Shown here one piece after another: positions 33,839 to 43,778 of a stretch of 64,000 bases of DNA. The stretch is from positions 868,001 to 932,000 of the forward strand of contig NZ_OMPE01000009.1 of the NCBI RefSeq assembly GCF_900312815.1. The letters run 5' to 3'. The notes under the pieces were generated by a model. It ran no database searches, had not been told where the DNA came from, and saw only the letters and a list, made by a program, of their open reading frames with translations. Position numbers and translations under genes: made by a program. Source of the stretch: Aquimarina sp. AU474 (lineage in GTDB: Bacteria > Bacteroidota > Bacteroidia > Flavobacteriales > Flavobacteriaceae). Each line of letters starts with the position of its first letter. The stretch's first letter is position 1.

Positions 33839-35674
33839 ATGATGATGCACAAGAAAATTGTTTTAGTTTTTTCCTTTGTGACCTTAGGCTTAATAGCCCA
33901 AAATAATACTTCTTATTGGCAGCAAAAGGTAGATTACACAATGTCGGTGGATATGAATGTTGAAAATTTTCAATATGATGGATCTCAAGAACTAATCTAC
34001 ACTAATAACTCACCCGATACATTAAACAGGGTGTTTTACCACCTTTATTTTAATGCTTTTCAACCGGGAAGTGAGATGGATGTGCGTTCCCGCAATATTC
34101 CTGATCCTGATCCAAGAGTTCAAGATAGAATTAGTAAACTAACACCTAGTGAGATAGGTTATATTAAGGTTTCATCTTTAGAACAAAATGGGAGTGCGGT
34201 CAAATATAATGTTGAAGGTACTGTATTAGAGGTTACACTAGGTAAAGCTATAGTACCTGGAGAAAAAGTTACTTTTTCTATGAAATTTCAAGGACAAGTG
34301 CCTAAACAAATAAGACGATCTGGTCGTAATAACAAAGAAGGTGTTGCCCTATCTATGACGCAATGGTATCCTAAAATAGCCGAGTATGACTTCGAAGGTT
34401 GGCATGCAGATCCTTATATTGCTAGAGAATTTCATGGGGTATGGGGAGATTTTGATGTTACTATACATATTGATAAAACATATGTGTTAGGAGGATCTGG
34501 ATATCTTCAAAACCCAGATGAAATAGGTCATGGTTATGAAACACCTGGAACAAAGGTAAAAGCAAAAGGTAAAAAATTGTCATGGCATTTTAAAGCGCCA
34601 AACGTACATGATTTTACATGGGCTGCAGATCCAGAATATGTTCATGATAAGGTACAAGTACCAAACGGGCCTGTTTTACATTTTTTATATAAAAATAAAA
34701 AAGAGATTCTGGATAACTGGAAAGATCTACAACCAAAATCTGTGGAGTTAATGCAGTACTTCAGTGACAAAATCGGAAAATATCCATATGATCAATACTC
34801 TATCATTCAAGGTGGAGATGGAGGTATGGAGTATGCTATGTGTACCTTGATTACTGGAGAAAGAAAGTTTGGTAGTTTGGTAGGAGTAACTGCTCATGAG
34901 ATGGCTCATGCGTGGTTTCAACATATTTTAGCTACCAATGAAGCTAAACACGAATGGATGGACGAAGGGTTTACAAGTTATATTTCTACATTGGCAATGA
35001 ACGAGGTAATGAAGCAAAATAATCCAAATTCGTTAAAAGGAATGTATCAAGGATATATGCAATTGGCAAATTCGGGAATAGAACAACCTCAAACCACACA
35101 GGCAGATCGTTATGGTCATAATTCTGCATACGGAGCTTCAGCTTATGCTAAAGGAGCGGTTTTTCTGTCTCAATTAGGATATATTATTGGAGAGGATAAT
35201 CTGGCCAAAACAATAAAAAGATATTATAATGAGTGGAAATTTAAACACCCTACTCCAAATGATATTAAAAGAATTGCTGAAAAAATATCAGGTATTCAAT
35301 TAGATTGGTATTTAACAGATTGGACACAAACCACTAATATTATTGATTATGGCGTTAAAGAAGTGGTAGAAAACAATAATGAAACAACAATTACTTTAGA
35401 ACGTGTTGGGCAAATGCCAATGCCAGTTGATCTATATGTAGAATATAATGATGGAACAATAGAGTCCTTTTATATGCCAATCAGAATGATGAGAGGCGAA
35501 AAAGAAAACCCTATTCCTGCCATGCAAAGAACAGTACTATCAGATTGGCCTTGGACACACCCTACATATGACATAAAGATTTCTAAACCGAAAGCAGATA
35601 TCAAATCAATAAAAATAGATATTACAAGAACATTAGCAGATGCTAATCCAAACAATAATAGTTTTTCTCAGTAA
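33839..35674 (+). CDS. M1 family metallopeptidase
   Basis: An exported M1 (gluzincin) aminopeptidase. From the ATG at 33839 the zinc motif HEMAH lies at residues 353-357 with the third ligand Glu376 in WMDEGFTSY; GGMEYAMCTL (about 328-337) matches the GxMEN substrate loop with Tyr-Ala in place of Asn, a common variation in this bacterial branch. A signal sequence (MHKKIVLVFSFVTLGLIAQ) follows three consecutive ATG codons, any of which could start; an upstream ATG at 33794 overlaps the protease gene and adds a non-signal extension, so I rejected it. It is co-transcribed with the S8 protease. Confidence 0.92.
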   Translation: MMMHKKIVLVFSFVTLGLIAQNNTSYWQQKVDYTMSVDMNVENFQYDGSQELIYTNNSPDTLNRVFYHLYFNAFQPGSEMDVRSRNIPDPDPRVQDRISKLTPSEIGYIKVSSLEQNGSAVKYNVEGTVLEVTLGKAIVPGEKVTFSMKFQGQVPKQIRRSGRNNKEGVALSMTQWYPKIAEYDFEGWHADPYIAREFHGVWGDFDVTIHIDKTYVLGGSGYLQNPDEIGHGYETPGTKVKAKGKKLSWHFKAPNVHDFTWAADPEYVHDKVQVPNGPVLHFLYKNKKEILDNWKDLQPKSVELMQYFSDKIGKYPYDQYSIIQGGDGGMEYAMCTLITGERKFGSLVGVTAHEMAHAWFQHILATNEAKHEWMDEGFTSYISTLAMNEVMKQNNPNSLKGMYQGYMQLANSGIEQPQTTQADRYGHNSAYGASAYAKGAVFLSQLGYIIGEDNLAKTIKRYYNEWKFKHPTPNDIKRIAEKISGIQLDWYLTDWTQTTNIIDYGVKEVVENNNETTITLERVGQMPMPVDLYVEYNDGTIESFYMPIRMMRGEKENPIPAMQRTVLSDWPWTHPTYDIKISKPKADIKSIKIDITRTLADANPNNNSFSQ

Positions 35675-35704
35675 TAATTAACCTATTTTGAACATACATC
35701 TAGT

Positions 35705-35738
35705 CCAGCTTTAGAAGAATTTAAAGCTGGATTTTTTT
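35705..35738 (+). terminator. Rho-independent terminator after the M1 peptidase gene
   Basis: CCAGCTTTA and TAAAGCTGG form a 9-base stem, followed by A then seven T. Confidence 0.88.
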
Positions 35739-35775
35739 CAGTTACCATATAATCTTATCATTACATTTAAGACCC

Positions 35776-36153
35776 ATGAAGGCTACTTTTAATTTAAACG
35801 AAAGGCTTAAGAGTAAAAAGGAAATAGAGTTACTGTTTTCTGAAGGAAAAACTATTTCCAAATATCCGATAAGACTGGTATATACAAAAACTAAACGCGA
35901 AGAGGATATTGCAATTAAGACAGGGGTATCGGTAAGTAAACGCTATTTTAAAAAAGCAGTAGATCGCAACCGTATAAAACGGTTAATGCGTGAAAGTTAT
36001 CGAAAAAATAAGTATATTGTACCCAACACTACTCATCAATTCACTTTTATGTTTTTATATTCTGGCAAAGAAATGGCAGAATATGCTTTAATTGAAGCAA
36101 AAATAAAAGGAATATTACAAAAATTTGTTGACCAAGAAATAGGATTAAAATAA
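35776..36153 (+). CDS. rnpA: Ribonuclease P protein component
   Basis: RnpA binds the catalytic RNA RnpB to process tRNA 5' ends. Signature GVSVSKRYFKKAVDRNRIKRLMRESYR around residues 49-76 contains the conserved RNR core. Length 125 is normal. rpmH and yidC, usual partners in other phyla, are not adjacent; the S41 protease gene follows after 45 bases, a common Flavobacteriaceae order. TACATTTA at 35762-35769 could be a promoter for a very short leader. Confidence 0.94.
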   Translation: MKATFNLNERLKSKKEIELLFSEGKTISKYPIRLVYTKTKREEDIAIKTGVSVSKRYFKKAVDRNRIKRLMRESYRKNKYIVPNTTHQFTFMFLYSGKEMAEYALIEAKIKGILQKFVDQEIGLK

Positions 36154-36198
36154 TGTGTCTTTGCACTATTTGATACCTGCAATATTAAATATATATTC

Positions 36199-37821
36199 AT
36201 GAAAAAGAGAATCATCTACCCTGCATTAGCTGTTGTTATATTAATATCAACAGTAAGTTTTAAATCTGATTTTTTTGAAATAGCAAAGCAGATTGAAATT
36301 TTTACTACGATGTTTAAAGAGTTAAATTTAAACTATGTAGACGAAACTAATCCCGCAGAGTTAATGGATACTGCTATTAAAGCAATGTTGGATGATCTTG
36401 ATCCATATACAAAATATTGGAACGAACAGGATGTAGAAGCTTCCAAAATACGTAATGCAGGAGAATATACGGGTATTGGGGCTTCGGTAAAAACCATTAA
36501 TGATAAAATCATTATTATGGAACCTTATAAGGATTATCCTGCCGATAAAGCAGGGCTTAAAGCAGGAGATGAAATTATTCAGATAGGTGATGTCAAGGTA
36601 GCAGATTTTAAGGATGATGCAGGAGAACTACTTAAAGGGGCTAGTGGGACCAAAGTTGATATAGTGTATCAAAGACAAGGCAAAACTAATACTACAGTGT
36701 TAACAAGAGAAGAAATTGAGGTAGATGCAGTCCCATATTATTCTTTACTAGATGATAATACAGGTTATATAGTTTTATCTAAGTTTAATAATAAAGCCTC
36801 TAGCGAGACTATAGATGCATTAAAAGACTTGAAGGCACAAGGAGCAGATAAAATCATTTTGGACTTAAGAGGAAACCCTGGAGGCTTGTTAAGTGAAGCT
36901 ATTAATGTTACTAATATTTTTGTTCCAAAAGGAGAATTAATTACCACTACAAAATCAGTAGTGAAAAAATATAATAAAGAATATTCGACCAAAAAGACAC
37001 CTATAGATACAGAAATCCCACTAGTCGTTTTAGTAAATGGCCGAAGCGCATCTGCTAGTGAGATTGTGGCAGGGGGTATTCAGGATATGGATAGAGGAGT
37101 AGTGATTGGAGCAAGGAGTTTTGGAAAAGGCTTGGTACAAAGACCCAAAAAACTCACCTATGGTACGCAATTAAAAATAACTATTTCTAGATATTACACA
37201 CCAAGCGGAAGATGTATTCAGGCATTAGATTACTGGAACCGGGATCAAAATAATAGAGCAGTTCGTATAGATGAAAAGGATTTTAAAGCCTTTAAAACAA
37301 AAAATGGTAGAACGGTATATGATGGAGGAGGAATACAGCCAGACATCGAATTAGAAACATCAAAATTCAGTAAAATTACTACAGCACTACTAAGGTCGGA
37401 TGCAATTTTTAGTTATGGAACTAAATACTTTTATAGTCATAAACTAGAAAACGCAAAGGATTTTAAATTTACAGATAAGGACTATGAAGATTTTAAAAAG
37501 TTTGTAAAAGAAAGTGATTTTAAATTTGAAACTGAAACTGAAAAATCTTTTGAGAAATCGTTGCAGATTGCAAAAAGAGAAAAGCTTGATAAAGATATTG
37601 CAGCAAACTATGATGCACTATTATCCGCTATAAATGTTTCAAAACAAAAAGGATTGGATACGCATAAGAAAGAAATCGTCAACTTACTTACTGATGAGAT
37701 CATCAAAAGATATTTTTACAGAGAGGGGTTGTATAATTATTATGTAACTCATAACCCTGAAGTAACAAAAAGCAAAGAAATCTTAAATAATAAAAGTAAA
37801 TACGAAGATATATTGAATTAA
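36199..37821 (+). CDS. S41 family C-terminal processing peptidase
   Basis: A periplasmic carboxyl-terminal processing serine protease (CtpA/Prc type). Order: N-terminal signal-anchor (residues 4-22), a helical region, a PDZ domain (about 88-165, with YTGIGASV and DKAGLKAGDEIIQIGD), the S41 core (about 180-390) with NGRSASASE at 280-288 and the catalytic Lys310 in SFGKG, and a helical C-terminal extension (about 400-540). The size is normal for Bacteroidota forms. Substrates are not predictable. It is probably co-transcribed with rnpA. Confidence 0.93.
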   Translation: MKKRIIYPALAVVILISTVSFKSDFFEIAKQIEIFTTMFKELNLNYVDETNPAELMDTAIKAMLDDLDPYTKYWNEQDVEASKIRNAGEYTGIGASVKTINDKIIIMEPYKDYPADKAGLKAGDEIIQIGDVKVADFKDDAGELLKGASGTKVDIVYQRQGKTNTTVLTREEIEVDAVPYYSLLDDNTGYIVLSKFNNKASSETIDALKDLKAQGADKIILDLRGNPGGLLSEAINVTNIFVPKGELITTTKSVVKKYNKEYSTKKTPIDTEIPLVVLVNGRSASASEIVAGGIQDMDRGVVIGARSFGKGLVQRPKKLTYGTQLKITISRYYTPSGRCIQALDYWNRDQNNRAVRIDEKDFKAFKTKNGRTVYDGGGIQPDIELETSKFSKITTALLRSDAIFSYGTKYFYSHKLENAKDFKFTDKDYEDFKKFVKESDFKFETETEKSFEKSLQIAKREKLDKDIAANYDALLSAINVSKQKGLDTHKKEIVNLLTDEIIKRYFYREGLYNYYVTHNPEVTKSKEILNNKSKYEDILN

Positions 37822-37847
37822 GGCTAATTTAATTTTTATTGACTCAG

Positions 37848-37887
37848 AAGCGAGTATATTTTTTAATATGCTCGCTTTCTTTTTTGG
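37848..37887 (+). terminator. Rho-independent terminator after the S41 protease gene
   Basis: AAGCGAGTATATT pairs with AATATGCTCGCTT (one G-T wobble) around a short T loop, followed by a T-rich tail. Confidence 0.75.
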
Positions 37888-37907
37888 ATTTTTTGTGAGA
37901 TATATCC

Positions 37908-37915
37908 TATCTTTA
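37908..37915 (+). promoter_or_regulatory. Probable promoter -7 element (TATCTTTA)
   Basis: One base off TAnnTTTG, with TTG 21 bases upstream (37884-37886) as a possible -33 element, 28 bases before the first of two membrane-protein genes. Confidence 0.4.
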
Positions 37916-37942
37916 AGATGCACAAAATAAACAACTTAGATT

Positions 37943-38317
37943 ATGGATGTGATGCAAACTGTAGAAGTTATTGAAAAAATACTCTTGGCAATCATAGGTA
38001 TCATCGTGATTTTTGATATATATCTATACGTTAACGATACAGATGGGGATACAATAAGTAATATTCTTAAAAACTGGGTAAATGACAGATTCTTTTTCAT
38101 CACCTACTTATGGGGAGTTTTGGCAGGTCACTTTTTTCTAGGTGCTAAAAACTCTATTGTTACTAATACAGCATGGAGTTTGGTAATAGTACTTTTTATA
38201 GCTGTTTTACTTTTTATTTCAGGAATGTATTTTAAACAAAGAATTCGGCCAAAAGGGCAAATTGTGTTACTTGTTTTGGGAATAACTATAGGGCATTTTT
38301 TCTGGTCTTTAAATTAA
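37943..38317 (+). CDS. Four-helix membrane protein, unrecognised (first of a pair)
   Basis: A 124-residue protein with four hydrophobic helices (about residues 12-31, 51-67, 74-95 and 103-122). I do not recognise the family. The central segment FFFITYLWGVLAGHFFLG resembles the FVITWIWGILGAHLFV segment of the next gene, so the two are diverged duplicates. A conserved His in the second helix of both (GHFF and AHLF) could be functional. They are 9 bases apart, so they probably form a hetero-complex. Confidence 0.78.
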   Translation: MDVMQTVEVIEKILLAIIGIIVIFDIYLYVNDTDGDTISNILKNWVNDRFFFITYLWGVLAGHFFLGAKNSIVTNTAWSLVIVLFIAVLLFISGMYFKQRIRPKGQIVLLVLGITIGHFFWSLN

Positions 38318-38326
38318 ATAATACGT

Positions 38327-38764
38327 ATGGATTTTAATCAACTCAATAGAAATATTACAGATAGAATTTGTAAAATTTTAGAATCAAAAGCTGCGCGTTA
38401 TACTCAAATTGTTGTTGTCGTTGTGATTTCGTTTTTAATTATTCTTGACATCTATCTTTTTATAAGTAATGAAACCACAGTTAGCGAAACCATTCATAGT
38501 AATGCAAAAAATAAGTTATTCGTGATTACCTGGATCTGGGGTATTCTTGGGGCTCACCTATTTGTTTGTCGACCCAAAGGAAGTAACACAGTTCCTGAGC
38601 TATTAGGGATTGCCATTTTGCTTGTATTTTCGGTTGGTATTTTTCTTTTAGGAAAATATGTGGATATTCCTATTCCTCAGTATATGCATGCTATACTTTT
38701 GGTTCTAGGAGGTGTCTCTGGATATTATCTATGGGCACAAGAACTTGATGAAAACAAGAGTTAA
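38327..38764 (+). CDS. Four-helix membrane protein, unrecognised (second of a pair)
   Basis: A 145-residue protein with four hydrophobic helices (about 21-43, 64-81, 90-108 and 118-137) and a longer N-terminal cytosolic stretch than its upstream paralogue. The same W-G-h-L-x-x-H-h-F pattern lies in the second helix. Function unknown. It shares a transcript with the upstream gene; a terminator-like hairpin follows. Confidence 0.78.
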   Translation: MDFNQLNRNITDRICKILESKAARYTQIVVVVVISFLIILDIYLFISNETTVSETIHSNAKNKLFVITWIWGILGAHLFVCRPKGSNTVPELLGIAILLVFSVGIFLLGKYVDIPIPQYMHAILLVLGGVSGYYLWAQELDENKS

Positions 38765-38777
38765 TTAATTCTATAAA

Positions 38778-38814
38778 AAAGGGCCTAATATTATTAGACC
38801 CTTCTATAAAATTA
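38778..38814. terminator. Probable bidirectional terminator
   Basis: AAGGGCCTAATA and TATTAGACCCTT pair with one internal mismatch, between convergent genes, flanked by A and T rich ends. Confidence 0.6.
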
Positions 38815-38827
38815 TAATAACTTAGAC

Positions 38828-41800
38828 TTATTGCTTAATTACTTTTTTGGTAATGGCTAAACCACCTTTGGTATCTGATACACGAACCACATAGAACCCT
38901 TTAGAGTAACGATTCATGTCTACAGATAATTTTGATTCTCCAATGTTTAATCTTAACGTTTGAGTGTATATTGTTTTACCCGTTACATCGGTAATAGATA
39001 CATCAACATCACTTTCTAAGAATGCACTAAAATCTACAAATAATTTGTCCTGAACAGGGTTAGGGCTTACAGACATTTGTATTTCTTCAAAAGCAAACTC
39101 TTCATTAAGTAATTCACTTTCTAAAGCAGTTGGATTTTCTGCCAGGATCACATTTTGTTTACCGATGATACTTTTACCATTTTCTAAACAAACAATTGCA
39201 TCTAGATCATATCCATCTGCAAACCATGGAAAAATACTTCTATCACTAGTATCTACCACTCTAATATATTTGGCAGAGCGTAAATTACCAGCTGCAAGGT
39301 CAAATTCACCATCTTGACAGGTAGTTCCTAGAGAAACGAACTCTATTCCATCCTGAGAAGCGAATATCTCTGCTGATTCTGGATAGTATTGACAAGGGAT
39401 ATTATCAAAGAACCCAGTAGATTCAAATACTGCAAATTCATTGGCATCTTTATTATCAAAAATCTCATTATTTAATTCAACCGTGATGGCACCACCAAAA
39501 CCTAAGCTTACAAAGTTGAAAAATCTTCTTTCTCTTGGATTTCCTAACGCGCGATAAGGATTACTTCTATACCTTGATACTCTTCTTCCGTTTTTTCTTC
39601 TTCCTTGATCAAAAGAAACCACAGACCCTCCAGCACATTCATTTTCTACAAACTCAGGCTCTAATAAAAACCTTGCAGAAACCGGGAAGTGATCCGAAGT
39701 TGTAAATGCATAATCTGAATCATATACTTCATAATGAACAGTCACCGAATTTTCGATATATGCCTCATCTAATTCATTCGTTATAGCAATATGATCGATC
39801 ATATTTTCTCTAGATACAAAAGAACGTAATCCAGCTTCACTTAATGCCGAAGAAACAATAGTATAATTATCTACATCATCAACATATTCTTGAAAACTTG
39901 AAATAGTAGAAGGAATATCTGCTACAGTAACATCAACATCATCATTGTAATCTCCTAATAAGATTACTTTATTATTAGCGAAATTAGCATCTAAAGAATC
40001 TTTTAATACCTCAACATCATATTTACGCATGTCATAACGACCTTGAGCATCATTACCACTATTTGCTCTCGCATGTAGAGCTATTAAATCAATACGCTCA
40101 GTAACATCATTTATAGTAACGTCTGCAGTCATTAAGAAAGGAAGTCTTCCACTTGCATAGAAGCGTGATGTTGTATTAGGGTAATCCAAAATAGCAGAAT
40201 CATCACCACCATTATATAATGGATGAATAGAGGTAAACATAGCTCTTGTATTCACTACAGAAACGGTTTCGGTATTATAAATAAAACCAACCTTTTGAAA
40301 AGGAGGAGTGCCTCCTGGATTAGAAGTAGCATCAGATAATATATAATCATATCCCGGTAATTGAGCTACCAATTCTGCAAATAAAGCATCATCGGCAATT
40401 TCTTCTACTGCAATTATATCTGCATTTAGTCTCTGAAGTACTGTAGCAGTACTATCTCGTTGAATAGCATCGGACATAGGGTTTTGACCTACAGGAGAAT
40501 TGTTCTCGTCTCCAAACCATTCTATATTCCATGCAACAACATCGAAAGTATCTTCTTTAGGGAAACCAACAGTATCTCCTGGAGGAATAAATTCTACAGC
40601 ACACGGAATGTCGGTATCCTGTCTAGGCAATAGTTGGAAAAATTCTCTAAATCGTCCAATAACACCAGTTATTTCCGGGCAAGTAACAGGTTGTACTTTT
40701 CCTACCACAGATTCAACATCATTATCTATTCTTAACTCCCCAGTTCCGCTTGCATCAGTAAGCGTAAAATTAGAGTTTCCAAATAACAAATCTCCTGGAT
40801 TAGGAAAAGTTGTATTAAGTACACGCACTAGCTCTCCTGGGTGATCTGCTAGTTCTGCCAATGTAATATCCAAAGGAGTAATAGGGTTTTGAGGAAGACC
40901 ATTATTGATTACCTCGACGACACCACTAATTTGTATCTGATCATTAAATACAGCTCTTAGCCCTGTTAATGTGATAGAGTCACCAACTTTTACTGTAGCG
41001 TCTGCTTGAACTAAATCATCAAATACAGCAATACCTCCAGTCGCATCTTGAATAAATGCAGGGCCACCAAAGCTATCTGTTACAGTTAATACTCCAGCAA
41101 TAGTAACAGGAGTTCCTTCTGCTATAGCCCTAGCTTCGGCAATACTAATCGGTTCTCCTGGTGTAACAATTACACCATCATTACTAGCACCCGGAGTTGG
41201 AGTTTTAGCAACATACGAACTTGTATTACGAGGACCACCTTGTCCGTTGGGAGCTCTCTGTAAAGATTCAGCATCTTTGCTTCCGTTGGCATCTTCGTTT
41301 AGTTGAGGTTGATTTGCGTTTAATAGCACTAATAATTCTGCATCATCATTATCATTAGTATCGTAAACAATCGCATCGATTATATTTTCGGTTACGACTG
41401 CTGTTCCGTTAGGAAAACTAGTAGCATCACCAAAATATAATACCACAGCATCTGCACCATTTTGGAAAGAGTTTCCAGGCACTACAAGATCTACATTTGC
41501 TACACTAGCATTACCAATAACAAAATATCCTTCAGCATTTGTAGAAAATCCATCAAGATCAAAAGCATTATAACTAGCGTTATTATTTCCATTGTAATTT
41601 ACTATCACATAACCATCAAGAGGTGTGTTTCCTGTACCACCATCATATAATTCTACAAATTCTAATGCATCTGATCCTTGAGTGTCGGCATCTAATTCGT
41701 TAATGATAAGATCAACAATCTCTGTAGCATTGGTATTAGATGATCCCGGAGTTGGTATAGCTTGAGTATATGTAGAGGTATTTCTTAACCCCCCAGACCC

Positions 41801-43441
41801 GTTAGGGAAACGCTGTAATGAATGAGCATCCTTGTCTCCTTGATCAGCCTCATTTACCTGTGGTTCTCCATTATTTAACAATACTAATAATTCAGCATCA
41901 TCACTATCGTTTGTATCATAAACAATAGCATCAATTAGGTTGTCTGTTGTAACGGCTGTACCATTAGGAAAACTGGCAGCATCTGTTTTATATAGTCCTA
42001 CAGCATCTGCACCATTTTGCAAACCATTACCAGAAAAAGTAATAGACACATTAGGTACGTCAGCATTTCCAGCTACAAAATATCCATTTGCATTTGTAGT
42101 AAACCCAGCAAGATCATATGTGGCATAGCTTTGATCATTAGATCCATTATAAAACACTAATATATAACCATCTAATGCTTGGTTTCCTAAACCACCATCA
42201 TATAATTCTACAAACTCTAATACATCTGATCCTTCTGTATCAGCATCGATTTCGTTGATTACAATAACCGCATCTTCTCCACCAGTATCTTCAATAACTA
42301 CATTTTCTCTATTAGGAGTATTTACAGCTTCTCCTGGCTCTGCTATTGCAGCAGGAAAGCTAGGTAAACCACTTCCGTCAAAATCATTTCTTGTCCAGTC
42401 GGTTATCGCATCTGTGTCCTCTCCGTTAGGAAATCTGGAGGCTCCGCCTATAGTAAATGATATTCCATCAAAAGATTGTAATAAGGTAACAGTAGCATAG
42501 TTAAGGTCTGATGCTCCGCCATCATTAACACCTATATCATCAATTAGTTCTTCCCATGGAGTAGTTTCAAAAACACCATCATCATCTGTATCTAAGTCTT
42601 GGCCTAATGTTCCTGTAAAATTTTTAACCAAAAGTAAAGCTACAGTACCATTTTCAAATACATTGCTACCAAAAGCAGTAGAGAAATACCCGTTTACATC
42701 AGTGGTTCCTAATTGTATTACTTCGTCAACTGTACCCAGAGCATTACTGTCTCCATCGATTTCAATTAACCAATACTCACTCAGATCGGTATCCGGAGCT
42801 GCTTTTATCTCTACAAACTCATCAGTATCAGATCCTGTGTGGTTAAATACGAACTCATTAATTATTGGTATTATTACCGGCGTACCAAATACTTGATTTG
42901 TATTTACAGCGCCATATGTATTCGTTGTGGTTACTTCCCAAACAAAATCTGCTGGGGTAGTACCTGCTCCAGATAACTGTAAAGAAGCTCCAACAGCAGT
43001 ACTGCTAGATTCTGAAACACCAATATCTGTACTGGTTGATCCTGATGCAGGTCCGTTGGTTGCAGTAAGTGCACCTTCATAACTTAAAAACTGAATGACT
43101 GTATCTGTTGGATCTACTAGGGCAACACCATCAGAAGCTCCGTTTTGTAATCCATTTGCAGGAAGTACTTCTACTACAGTTCCAAAACCATTTTGTTGAT
43201 CTGCAATAACTCCTGTAAGAGCAATTGTGTTGTAAACGGTACCATTAGATCCATTATATAAAGCAAGGGTCCAGCCATTTAGATCTGTTCCTGCAGTTCC
43301 TGCGATTTCGACAGCTTCATCGACATCGGTACTTGCATTATCATAATGCAGTTCGTTAATAAATACATTTTGTGAAATTCCATTGTGAGTCCCTATGATG
43401 CACGACATGACAAATGGAATTAAAAGTAATTTTAATTTCAT
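38828..43441 (-). CDS. T9SS-secreted ExeM/NucH-like extracellular nuclease with lamin-tail-like modules
   Basis: A 1537-residue secreted protein. Order: signal peptide (to about 23); lamin-tail-like beta modules at about 25-190, 192-375, 394-568 and 577-755, each opening with an INE-hxx-D or similar motif; an OB-fold domain (about 764-950, EPISIAEARAIAEGTPV); an endonuclease/exonuclease/phosphatase domain (about 965-1260) with VAWNIEWFG, VEEIAD, ALHARAN, LLGDYNDD and the final TSDHFPV; a beta domain with Cys residues (about 1268-1425); and a type A T9SS sorting domain (about 1455-1537, SVSPNPVQDKL to KKVIKQ). The likely job is cleavage of extracellular DNA or other phosphodiesters for nutrient use or biofilm release. 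It stands alone. Confidence 0.9.
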   Translation of the reverse strand: MKLKLLLIPFVMSCIIGTHNGISQNVFINELHYDNASTDVDEAVEIAGTAGTDLNGWTLALYNGSNGTVYNTIALTGVIADQQNGFGTVVEVLPANGLQNGASDGVALVDPTDTVIQFLSYEGALTATNGPASGSTSTDIGVSESSSTAVGASLQLSGAGTTPADFVWEVTTTNTYGAVNTNQVFGTPVIIPIINEFVFNHTGSDTDEFVEIKAAPDTDLSEYWLIEIDGDSNALGTVDEVIQLGTTDVNGYFSTAFGSNVFENGTVALLLVKNFTGTLGQDLDTDDDGVFETTPWEELIDDIGVNDGGASDLNYATVTLLQSFDGISFTIGGASRFPNGEDTDAITDWTRNDFDGSGLPSFPAAIAEPGEAVNTPNRENVVIEDTGGEDAVIVINEIDADTEGSDVLEFVELYDGGLGNQALDGYILVFYNGSNDQSYATYDLAGFTTNANGYFVAGNADVPNVSITFSGNGLQNGADAVGLYKTDAASFPNGTAVTTDNLIDAIVYDTNDSDDAELLVLLNNGEPQVNEADQGDKDAHSLQRFPNGSGGLRNTSTYTQAIPTPGSSNTNATEIVDLIINELDADTQGSDALEFVELYDGGTGNTPLDGYVIVNYNGNNNASYNAFDLDGFSTNAEGYFVIGNASVANVDLVVPGNSFQNGADAVVLYFGDATSFPNGTAVVTENIIDAIVYDTNDNDDAELLVLLNANQPQLNEDANGSKDAESLQRAPNGQGGPRNTSSYVAKTPTPGASNDGVIVTPGEPISIAEARAIAEGTPVTIAGVLTVTDSFGGPAFIQDATGGIAVFDDLVQADATVKVGDSITLTGLRAVFNDQIQISGVVEVINNGLPQNPITPLDITLAELADHPGELVRVLNTTFPNPGDLLFGNSNFTLTDASGTGELRIDNDVESVVGKVQPVTCPEITGVIGRFREFFQLLPRQDTDIPCAVEFIPPGDTVGFPKEDTFDVVAWNIEWFGDENNSPVGQNPMSDAIQRDSTATVLQRLNADIIAVEEIADDALFAELVAQLPGYDYILSDATSNPGGTPPFQKVGFIYNTETVSVVNTRAMFTSIHPLYNGGDDSAILDYPNTTSRFYASGRLPFLMTADVTINDVTERIDLIALHARANSGNDAQGRYDMRKYDVEVLKDSLDANFANNKVILLGDYNDDVDVTVADIPSTISSFQEYVDDVDNYTIVSSALSEAGLRSFVSRENMIDHIAITNELDEAYIENSVTVHYEVYDSDYAFTTSDHFPVSARFLLEPEFVENECAGGSVVSFDQGRRKNGRRVSRYRSNPYRALGNPRERRFFNFVSLGFGGAITVELNNEIFDNKDANEFAVFESTGFFDNIPCQYYPESAEIFASQDGIEFVSLGTTCQDGEFDLAAGNLRSAKYIRVVDTSDRSIFPWFADGYDLDAIVCLENGKSIIGKQNVILAENPTALESELLNEEFAFEEIQMSVSPNPVQDKLFVDFSAFLESDVDVSITDVTGKTIYTQTLRLNIGESKLSVDMNRYSKGFYVVRVSDTKGGLAITKKVIKQ
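41177..41713 (-). repeat. Duplicated lamin-tail-like module, copy B (residues 577-755)
   Basis: At protein level this copy repeats the previous module over about 178 residues; both carry INEhDADTxGSDxLEFVELYDGG, AIVYDTND, DDAELLVLL and end TPTPGxSN or similar, indicating a tandem internal duplication. Confidence 0.85.
41738..42268 (-). repeat. Duplicated lamin-tail-like module, copy A (residues 392-568)
   Basis: Partner of the copy at 41177-41713. DNA identity is visibly lower than protein similarity, so the duplication is not recent. Confidence 0.85.
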
Positions 43442-43719
43442 GACAATTAATTATTTGTGTGAATTTTTGCGTAATGCAAGGTATGGCATTAGAACGATTC
43501 AATCATCCCTATTATGTTAAAAAAATATTAACAAATTAACAATTTTATCTAGAGTTCTTTATGTATCAGTGGTTTAAAAAAACGGATAGTTTATAATTGA
43601 TACAATGTGCACAATAAGAATATTCAAAAAAAGGGTGTATACATCTATATAGTACAGGGTTTTTACTTCTTTTATAGAATAGAAAAATATAGTATAATTT
43701 AAAATAAATGTATAACAAA
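43442..43719. other. Gene-free stretch upstream of the giant nuclease gene
   Basis: Apart from the terminator that follows at 43720-43757, I see no gene here. It must contain the promoter of the leftward nuclease gene; the nearest candidate is TACCTTG (minus strand, around 43478-43484), one base short of TAnnTTTG. Confidence 0.5.
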
Positions 43720-43757
43720 GGGCAACCTGATCATGCTATATTTTGATCAAGTTGCCC
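43720..43757 (-). terminator. Terminator of the leftward lipoprotein gene
   Basis: GGGCAACCTGATCA and TGATCAAGTTGCCC pair over 14 bases with one wobble; on the minus strand TTTGTTAT follows. Confidence 0.75.
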
Positions 43758-43778
43758 CACTCTTAAAACTATACTTTT

